Positions 58,024-64,000 of a stretch of DNA of 64,000 bases are shown here, piece after piece (position 1 is the stretch's first letter; the number at the start of each line of letters is the position of its first letter). The translations under genes and the position numbers were made by a program. The notes below the pieces were generated by a model. That model was not told the origin of the DNA. It worked only from the letters and a program-made list of their open reading frames with translations, and made no database searches. The DNA is from Alphaproteobacteria bacterium (GTDB lineage Bacteria; Myxococcota_A; UBA796; CAJQPC01): positions 310,001 through 374,000 of the forward strand of contig JACKEV010000015.1 in NCBI GenBank assembly GCA_020632795.1, in the 5' to 3' direction.

Positions 58024-60631
58024 CGGGCCGAACATCCACATCGAGCAGCACCACCTGGAGGCGGGGGTCACGGGCGTCCTGGTCGAGGGGGATGTCTACA
58101 ACCTCTACCTCCACGGCGAGAAGCCTCAGCGGCCCAAGGCCGAGCGACGAGAGCTGCACTACCGGGACCTGGGGCTCTCGGCCGGTACCGGCAGGCTGGG
58201 CCGCAACGCTCCGGTTTCCCGGCTGCTGGTCGCCCGGTACGCGGTCGTCCCCTTCGATCACCGGATGGAGCTGCTCGATGAGATGGACGCCTGGGTCGAG
58301 GAGGACGTCCCGGTCAGCGTCCGGCTGATCACCGGGCCGGGTGGCATGGGCAAGACCCGCCTGGCGCAACACTGGACCGCGCGGTGGCGGGAGCGAGGGT
58401 GGCAGGCTGGGTTCGCAGCGGGGGCGCTGGCGCCGGAGCGGGCGGCCGAGCTGGCGGCGGCGAGCCGGGCGGTCGTGGTGGTGGACTACGCCGAGACCCG
58501 GGAGGGCCTGGGGGAGCTGCTCCGACACGCCGCGATGCACTTCACCGACCCTCGGGGCGAGCAGGCCCAGCAGCTTCGGGTGCTGCTGCTCGCCCGAAAC
58601 GCTGGCGACTGGTGTGCGGGCCTGCGGGACCTCGGGTCCGAGGTCCGTGACCTGCTCGACGACGCGACCGAGCACGAGCTGGCGCCGGTGGTCGTCGGGG
58701 AGGAGGCCCGGGAGGGGGAGTTCTTTCGTGCCGCCGCAGCCTTCGCCGAGCGGCTGAATCGGGACGCGCCACAGACTGCCCCTCCGCTGGAGGACCCACG
58801 CTTCGAGCGAACGCTGTACCTGCACATGGCCGGACTGGCCTCGGTGCTGGGGCTGTCGATGGCGGCGGGGGAGCTGGTCAACGAGTTGTTGGACCATGAG
58901 GCTGCGTTCTGGCTCAAGCGGGCCGAGATGGAGAGGGCGGACGCGGTGGACCGCAGGCGCTTCAAGGCGGACGTGCGGCAGGGGCTCGCGGCGGTGACCT
59001 TGTGGGGTGGGGTCGAGCGGGAGGACGCCGCCGAGGCGCTGCTCTCCGAGGTCGCGCCGACCTGGTCGAAGAAGGTGGGGCAGGTGCTTCGGGGGGTCCA
59101 CCCGGGCGAGGGCTGGCTGGGGGCGTTGGAGCCGGACCTGCTCGGTGAGGGGCTGGTGGTCCGGGTGCTGTCGGACCCGATGACGCCGTCAGGGTTCCTG
59201 GACAAGGTGATGCAGAGGGCCGATGGGGCGGCGCTGGTGCAGGCGTTCACGGTGCTGGGACGGGTGGAGTTGGAGCATCCGGAGAAGGGGCGACGGTGGT
59301 TGGCTGAGGCGCTGGAGATGGACCTCGCCCGGCGGGCGGTCGCAGCATTGGAGGCGGCGAAGGCGGTCGGGGAGCGGCAGGCGGATCCGGGGATCGGGCG
59401 GGTGTTGGCGGTGGTGTTGGAGCGGGATGGGACGGACGCGATCGCGGTGGCGTTGGAGCCTGGGTTGCCGGACGCTCAGCGCACGCTCTCCCTGCGAGGA
59501 GTGGGGGCCTGGGTCCTTCTCAGGCTCGCCAACTCGCCCGCTGATGGGCCTGTACGGGCCCGACGGTTCAACAACCTGAGCGTGTGTCTCTCCTCACTTG
59601 GCCGTCGGGACGAAGCGCTGACCGCCATGCAGAGTGCCGTCGCGCTTTATCGGGATCTCACTCGGGCTGACCCCGACACCTTCCAGCCCGACCTCGCTCT
59701 GAGCCTCACGAATCTGGGTACGATGCTCATCCAGACCGGTCGTCGAGAGCAGGCGGTGTCCGCGATGGAGGAGTCCGTCGCGCTCTATCGCGGCCTCGCC
59801 CGCGCTCGCGGCGACCAGCACCTCCCCGACCTCGCTTCAAGCCTCACCAACCTGGGCACGATGCTCTCGGAGGTCGGTCGTCGACGGGGGGCGCTGGCGG
59901 CTGCGCAAGAGAGCGTCGGCCTCTACCGAGCGCTCGATCGTGCCTGCCCCGACATGTTCAGGTTCGACCTCGCGACGAGCCTGACCAATCTGGGGATTCG
60001 GCTCGCAGAGTCAGGGCATCTACGGGGTGCACAGGCGGTCATGCAGGAGGCGGTCGAGCTGTACCAGGGCCTCGCCCGCGTGAACTCCGATGCCTTCCTG
60101 CCCTACGTCGCCTCAAGCCTGACCAATCTGGGGCAGGCGCTCTCCGAGTCGGGCCGGGTCAAGGAAGCGCTGGCGACGACCGCGGAGGCTGTCGCCCTCT
60201 ATCGGAGGCTCGCACACGCTCACCCGGACACCTATACCCCCATCCTGGCGACGAGCCTCACCAACCAGGGCCTTCAACTGGTGAGCGCAGGTCTGGGAGA
60301 GGAAGCGCTGGCAGCGATTGGAGAGGCCGTCGACCTGAAGCGGCCACTCGCTCGCGCCAACCCTGAGGTCTTCGGCCCGGACCTCGCGAGAAGTCTGGGA
60401 GCCCTGGGGAGAGCACAACTATCGCTCGGTGACACCACGGGTGCGGCCGCATCCTTCCGTGAGGGCGTCGAGAGCATCTGGCCGCTCTTCGAAAGACTGC
60501 CGGGCGCGTTCGCGGGGCTCACCGGGGCGCTGCTCGAAGACCATGGGGGCCTGGCGGACGCAGGCAACGCACGCCAATGGCTCACCGAGAGACGCCAACG
60601 CTTCCAGATGCTCCTTCGGCGCGGCTCGTGA
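58004..60631 (+). CDS. STAND NTPase with C-terminal TPRs, module copy 1
   Basis: An 875-residue protein starting at GTG 58004 (AAGGAGG seven bases upstream), overlapping the adaptor gene by 20 bp. Residues 1-50 contain a short beta motif (VTGVLVEGDVYNLYLHGEKP). The P-loop NTPase has Walker A GPGGMGKTR (Lys117), Walker B VVVVDYAETR (Asp161), and RVLLLARNAGDW as sensor. A helical winged or ARC-like region follows to about residue 520. Residues 522-830 hold six TPR units of 46 residues that have diverged. STAND NTPases of this form act as switches in immunity-like and developmental systems: ligand binding by the repeats opens the NTPase. The ligand is unknown. Confidence 0.85.
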   Translation: MSSSETDGPNIHIEQHHLEAGVTGVLVEGDVYNLYLHGEKPQRPKAERRELHYRDLGLSAGTGRLGRNAPVSRLLVARYAVVPFDHRMELLDEMDAWVEEDVPVSVRLITGPGGMGKTRLAQHWTARWRERGWQAGFAAGALAPERAAELAAASRAVVVVDYAETREGLGELLRHAAMHFTDPRGEQAQQLRVLLLARNAGDWCAGLRDLGSEVRDLLDDATEHELAPVVVGEEAREGEFFRAAAAFAERLNRDAPQTAPPLEDPRFERTLYLHMAGLASVLGLSMAAGELVNELLDHEAAFWLKRAEMERADAVDRRRFKADVRQGLAAVTLWGGVEREDAAEALLSEVAPTWSKKVGQVLRGVHPGEGWLGALEPDLLGEGLVVRVLSDPMTPSGFLDKVMQRADGAALVQAFTVLGRVELEHPEKGRRWLAEALEMDLARRAVAALEAAKAVGERQADPGIGRVLAVVLERDGTDAIAVALEPGLPDAQRTLSLRGVGAWVLLRLANSPADGPVRARRFNNLSVCLSSLGRRDEALTAMQSAVALYRDLTRADPDTFQPDLALSLTNLGTMLIQTGRREQAVSAMEESVALYRGLARARGDQHLPDLASSLTNLGTMLSEVGRRRGALAAAQESVGLYRALDRACPDMFRFDLATSLTNLGIRLAESGHLRGAQAVMQEAVELYQGLARVNSDAFLPYVASSLTNLGQALSESGRVKEALATTAEAVALYRRLAHAHPDTYTPILATSLTNQGLQLVSAGLGEEALAAIGEAVDLKRPLARANPEVFGPDLARSLGALGRAQLSLGDTTGAAASFREGVESIWPLFERLPGAFAGLTGALLEDHGGLADAGNARQWLTERRQRFQMLLRRGS
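59570..60470 (+). repeat. Diverged 138-bp TPR array in STAND copy 1
   Basis: Six and a half units of 138 bp (46 codons) start at 59570, 59708, 59846 and so on. Phase is exact, but the sequences are much less alike than in the second module, indicating an older or more diversified array. Confidence 0.8.
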
Positions 60632-61026
60632 CCGGGCTGTTCGACCCGCCGGACCTGCGGCGCCACGTCGGCGATGACGTCGTCGGCCTTCTGCCCGAGC
60701 CGCCCGAGAACGAGGCCGAGGGGATGCACCAGTCGGTGCGCCGGCTCAAGCAGCGCGGCGAGCTGGACGAGGCGCTGTTCGCGGCCTTGAAGGCGGCGTT
60801 CCCCAAGCGGGTCGCCGACTTCGCCCAGGTAGTGGAGCTTCTGGTGGCCTCCGCCTCGGCGAGCCCGATGACGTCGGCCTCACGGAAGCCCAGGTCGCGC
60901 GCCCGCGTCGACATCGAACAGGTCGAGGGCCTGGGGGCCCACGTCAAGGACAGCTTCGACAAGGACGCCAGCATCCGCCAGGGCGTCGTGCGCAAGGGGG
61001 GGACCGGTGTCATCCTCGGGGACTGA
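60628..61026 (+). CDS. EAD-like small adaptor protein, module copy 2 (shortened)
   Basis: A 132-residue paralogue of the protein at 57574-58023. The GTG at 60628 overlaps the STAND stop by four bases (GTGA). Compared with copy 1 it lacks about 15 N-terminal residues and four more in the first helix (DLRRHVGDD versus DLRRFLRRHLGDD), so the adaptor fold may be incomplete; an ATG at 60577 would extend it within the previous gene but the residues are not similar to copy 1. From residue 14 on it is closely similar, and the tail SFDKDASIRQGVV plus RKGGTGVILGD is identical. The next STAND gene starts within its end. Confidence 0.65.
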   Translation: MTGLFDPPDLRRHVGDDVVGLLPEPPENEAEGMHQSVRRLKQRGELDEALFAALKAAFPKRVADFAQVVELLVASASASPMTSASRKPRSRARVDIEQVEGLGAHVKDSFDKDASIRQGVVRKGGTGVILGD

Positions 61027-64000
61027 CGGACCGAACCTCCACGTCGAGCAGCACCATCTGGAGACGGGGGCCACCGGTGTTTACGTCGAGCGCAACTTCG
61101 GCAACCTCACCATTCACGGCGACAAGCCCCAGCGGCCCAAGGCCGCGCGGCGCGACCTCCACAGCGGGGACCTGGGGCTCTCGGCTGGCACGGGGCGGCT
61201 GGGCCGCAACGCGGCGGCCTCCCGCCTGCTCGTCGCCCGCTACGCGGTGGTCCCCTTCGCCCACCGGATCGAGCTGCTCGATGAGATGGACGCCTGGGTC
61301 GAGAAGGACGTCCCGGTCAGCCTCCGCCTGATCACCGGGGTCGGCGGCATGGGCAAGACCCGCCTGGCTCAAGCCTGGACCGCGCGGTGGCGGGAGCGAG
61401 GCTGGCAGGCCGGGTTCGCGGCGGGGGCGCTGGCCCCCGAGCGGGCGGCCGAGCTGGCGGCGGCGAGCCGGGCCGTCGTGGTGATCGACTACGCCGAGAC
61501 CCGGGAGGGCCTGGGGGAGCTGCTCCGGCACGCGGCGATGCACTTCACCGACCCTCGGGGCGAGCAGGCCCAGCAGCTTCGGGTGCTGCTGCTCGCTCGG
61601 AACGCCGGAGACTGGTGGGCGGGCCTGCGGGACCTCGGCCCCGAGGTCCGTGACCTGCTCGACGACGCGACTGAGCACGAGCTGGCGCCGGTGGTCGTCG
61701 GGGAGGCGGCCCGGGAGGGGGAGTTCTTTCGTGCCGCCGCTGCCTTCGCCGAGCGGCTGAACCGCGAGGCGCCGAAGACCGCCCCTCCGCTGGAGGATCC
61801 GCGCTTCGAGCGCACGCTGTACCTGCACATGGCCGGACTGGCCTCGGTGCTGGGGCTGTCGATGGCGGCGGGGAACCTGGTCAACGAGCTGCTGGACCAC
61901 GAGGCTGCGTTCTGGCTCATGCGGGCCGAGATGGAGGGGGCGGACACAGTGGACCGCGACACCTTCAAGGCCGAGGTGCGGCAGGGGCTTGCGGCGGTGA
62001 CGCTGTGGGGTGGGGTCGAGCGGAAGGACGCCGCCGATACGCTGCTCTCCGAGGTCGCGCCAACCTGGTCGACGAAGGTAGGCCAGGTGCTTCGGGGTGT
62101 CCACCCGGGCGAGGGCTGGCTGGGGGCGTTGGAGCCGGACCTGCTCGGTGAGGGGCTGGTGGTTCGGGTGCTGTCGGACTCGATGACGCCATCGGGGTTC
62201 CTGGACAGAGTGCTGCAGGGGGCCGATGAGGCGGCGTTGGTGCAGGCGTTCACGGTGCTGGGGCGGGTGGAGTTGGAGCACCCGGAGGAGGGCCGGCGGT
62301 GGTTGGCTGAGGTGTTGGAGGTGGACCTCGGCGGGCGGGTGGTCGCGGCGTTGGAGGCTGCGAAGGCGGTCGGAGCGCGGCGGGCGGATCCGGGGATCGG
62401 GCGGGTGTTGGCAGCGGTGTTGGAGCGGGCCGGGACGGACGCGATCGCGGTGGCGTTGGAGCCTGGGTTGCCACACCCTGAACACACTGTCTCGCTGCGA
62501 GAGGTCGGGGCCTGGGTGCTGGGGCGGTTGGCCAGGCTGCCCGCGGAAGAGGAGGTGCAAGCCGGACGGAAAAACAACCTCAGCGTGTGGCTCTCATCGC
62601 TGGGTCGTCGAGAGGAAGCACTCTCGGCGACCCTGGAGGCCGTTGACCTCTTTCGGCGCCTCACGCGCGCTCACCCCGACGCATTCAACCACGACCTCGC
62701 GGGGAGCCTCAACAACCTGGGCATTAAGCTCTCGGAGCTGGGTCATCGAGAGGAAGCGCTGGCCGCGGCCCAGGAGGCCGTCGACCTCTATCGGCGCCTC
62801 GCACGCGCTCGCCCCGATGCCTTCAACCCTGACCTCGCGAGGAGCCTCAACAACCTGAGCAATCAGCTCGCGGAGTTGGGCCGCCGAGAGGAGGCACTGT
62901 CGGCGATGCAGGACGCCGTCGACCTCAAAAGGCCTCTTGCACGCGCTCGCCCCGACGCCTTCAACCCAGACCTCGCGATGAGCCTCACCGGGCTCGGCGT
63001 TCTGCTCTCATCGCTGGGTCGTCGAGATGAAGCCCTCTCGGTGACCCAGGAAGCCGTCAACCTCTATCGGCGGCTCGCGGCGACTCGGCCCGACGCCTTC
63101 AACCCTGACCTCGCGGGGAGCCTCAACAACCTGGGCAGTCGGCTCTCGGAGCTGGGTCGTCGAGATCAAGCGCTGTCAGCGGTGCAGGAGGCCGTCGACC
63201 TCCATCGTCGGCTCGCCCTATCTCGCCCCGACGCCTTCAACCCTGACCTCGCGGGGAGCCTCAACAACCTGGGCAGTCGGCTCTCGGCGCTGGGTCGTCG
63301 AGATCAAGCGCTGTCGGCGACGAAGGAGGCCGTCGACCTCAGAAGGCGCCTCGCCTGCGCTCGTCCCGACGCCTTCAACCCTGACCTCGCGAGGAGCCTC
63401 AACAACCTGGGCAGTCGGCTCTCGGAGCTGGGTCGTCGAGAGGAAGCGCTGGCCGCGACCCAGGAGGCCGTCAACCTCAGAAGGGACCTCGCCTGCGCTC
63501 GCCCCGGCGCATTCAATGCCGACCTCGCGGGGAGCCTCAACAACCTGGGCAATCGGCTCTCGGAGCTGGGTCGTCAAGATCAAGCGCTGTCAGCGACCCA
63601 GGAGGCCGTCGACCTCTATCGGCGCCTCGCCTGCGCTCGCCCCGACGCTTTCAACTCCAACGTCGCGACGAGCCTCAACAACCTGGGCAGTCGGCTCTCG
63701 GAGCTGGGTCGTCAAGATGAAGCGCTGGCGGCGACGCAGGAGGCCGTCGACCTATGTCGGCGCCTCGCCTGCGCTCGCCCCGACGCCTTCAACTCTGACC
63801 TCGCGACAAGCCTCGACAACCTGGGCTCGGATCTCTCGTCGCTGGGTCGTCGAGAGGAAGCCCTGGCCGCGACACAGGAGGCCGTCGACCTCAGAAGGCG
63901 CCTCGCGCGCGCTCGCCCCGACGCCTTCAACCCAGACCTCGCGACAAGCCTCAACAACCTCGGCATTCGGCTCTCTGTGCTGGGTCGTCGAGATGAAGCG
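61007..64000 (+). CDS. STAND NTPase with highly conserved TPR array, module copy 2 (runs off window)
   Basis: At least 998 residues with no stop before the window end. The GTG at 61007 overlaps the adaptor gene by 20 bp as in copy 1. The N-terminus (ATGVYVERNFGNLTIHGDKP), Walker A GVGGMGKTR (Lys117), Walker B VVVIDYAETR (Asp161) and sensor LLLARNAGDWW match copy 1 closely up to about residue 520. From residue 523 on, more than ten TPR units of exactly 46 residues follow, many almost identical (for example RPDAFNPDLAGSLNNLGSRL). Such high internal conservation is known for repeats of fungal and bacterial NLR-like proteins that diversify by recombination. A sensor in a self/non-self or defence system is likely but unproven. 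Confidence 0.85.
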   Translation, partial: MSSSGTDGPNLHVEQHHLETGATGVYVERNFGNLTIHGDKPQRPKAARRDLHSGDLGLSAGTGRLGRNAAASRLLVARYAVVPFAHRIELLDEMDAWVEKDVPVSLRLITGVGGMGKTRLAQAWTARWRERGWQAGFAAGALAPERAAELAAASRAVVVIDYAETREGLGELLRHAAMHFTDPRGEQAQQLRVLLLARNAGDWWAGLRDLGPEVRDLLDDATEHELAPVVVGEAAREGEFFRAAAAFAERLNREAPKTAPPLEDPRFERTLYLHMAGLASVLGLSMAAGNLVNELLDHEAAFWLMRAEMEGADTVDRDTFKAEVRQGLAAVTLWGGVERKDAADTLLSEVAPTWSTKVGQVLRGVHPGEGWLGALEPDLLGEGLVVRVLSDSMTPSGFLDRVLQGADEAALVQAFTVLGRVELEHPEEGRRWLAEVLEVDLGGRVVAALEAAKAVGARRADPGIGRVLAAVLERAGTDAIAVALEPGLPHPEHTVSLREVGAWVLGRLARLPAEEEVQAGRKNNLSVWLSSLGRREEALSATLEAVDLFRRLTRAHPDAFNHDLAGSLNNLGIKLSELGHREEALAAAQEAVDLYRRLARARPDAFNPDLARSLNNLSNQLAELGRREEALSAMQDAVDLKRPLARARPDAFNPDLAMSLTGLGVLLSSLGRRDEALSVTQEAVNLYRRLAATRPDAFNPDLAGSLNNLGSRLSELGRRDQALSAVQEAVDLHRRLALSRPDAFNPDLAGSLNNLGSRLSALGRRDQALSATKEAVDLRRRLACARPDAFNPDLARSLNNLGSRLSELGRREEALAATQEAVNLRRDLACARPGAFNADLAGSLNNLGNRLSELGRQDQALSATQEAVDLYRRLACARPDAFNSNVATSLNNLGSRLSELGRQDEALAATQEAVDLCRRLACARPDAFNSDLATSLDNLGSDLSSLGRREEALAATQEAVDLRRRLARARPDAFNPDLATSLNNLGIRLSVLGRRDEA
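62573..64000 (+). repeat. Highly conserved 138-bp tandem TPR repeats
   Basis: Units begin at 62573, 62711, 62849 and every 138 bp up to the window end, over ten copies with perfect phase. Units from 63118 on are the most alike, differing at a few codons each (for example RRL versus RDL, and CAR versus RAR at the same place). This pattern indicates recent expansion or repeat homogenisation. Confidence 0.92.

Noticed and set aside
62573..64000. CRISPR array
   Set aside because: The 138-bp units are coding, contiguous without spacers, and in phase with a TPR reading frame.

Overview
The window is a very GC-rich chromosomal segment, probably from a myxobacterium-like member of the Myxococcota (formerly Deltaproteobacteria). 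The pointers are many PKD-repeat and MopE-like lipoproteins, a secreted Asp-rich protein with a MYXO-CTERM-type tail, a DUF1552/DUF1592 gene pair, an FHA protein next to a Ser/Thr kinase fused to a formylglycine-enzyme-like domain, and several caspase, CHAT or STAND genes of the kind common in multicellular-type bacteria. One gene appears to use UGA as selenocysteine. The assignment is an inference from gene content; no rRNA is present.

Layout. 1-2526: end of a DUF1552 gene and a DUF1592-type cytochrome-like lipoprotein. 2527-3138: gene-free, holding a 500-bp element with long inverted-repeat arms. 3139-12844: two membrane glycosyltransferases, a secreted propeller-like protein, three PKD lipoproteins and an outer-membrane-like protein. 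12951-17750: HEAT protein, B12-binding radical SAM enzyme, helical-repeat protein behind a double operator, SDR and nitronate monooxygenase. 17747-19533: TOPRIM and ABC-type ATPase genes overlapping the monooxygenase gene, a possible defence pair. 19574-28428: TPR protein, N-formylglutamate amidohydrolase, FKBP, two XRE regulators with operators, MopE-like lipoprotein, ankyrin protein, rhomboid, GNAT, uppP and tRNA-Trp.

28554-41822: glycosyltransferase, Asp-rich surface protein, OmpR-type two-component system, FHA protein, kinase-FGE fusion, caspase-like protein, DUF4397-like lipoprotein, an isochorismatase-AlkB fusion and a GST. 41945-46029: a two-gene operon of unusual codon use encoding an EAD-TM-TPR-CHAT protein that lacks the catalytic Cys, plus an unknown internally duplicated partner. 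46310-49522: acyl-CoA synthetase and a ferritin-like lipoprotein. 49554-57386: two paralogous WD40 proteins, a lipoprotein, a predicted selenocysteine peroxiredoxin and a transglutaminase-like lipoprotein.

57574-64000: a tandem duplication of a two-gene module (small EAD-like protein plus STAND NTPase with TPRs). The second copy carries more than ten nearly identical 46-residue TPR units and runs off the window. The most noteworthy items are the selenoprotein with its SECIS-like hairpin, the duplicated EAD/STAND modules with a highly conserved repeat array, and the CHAT pseudo-protease operon.
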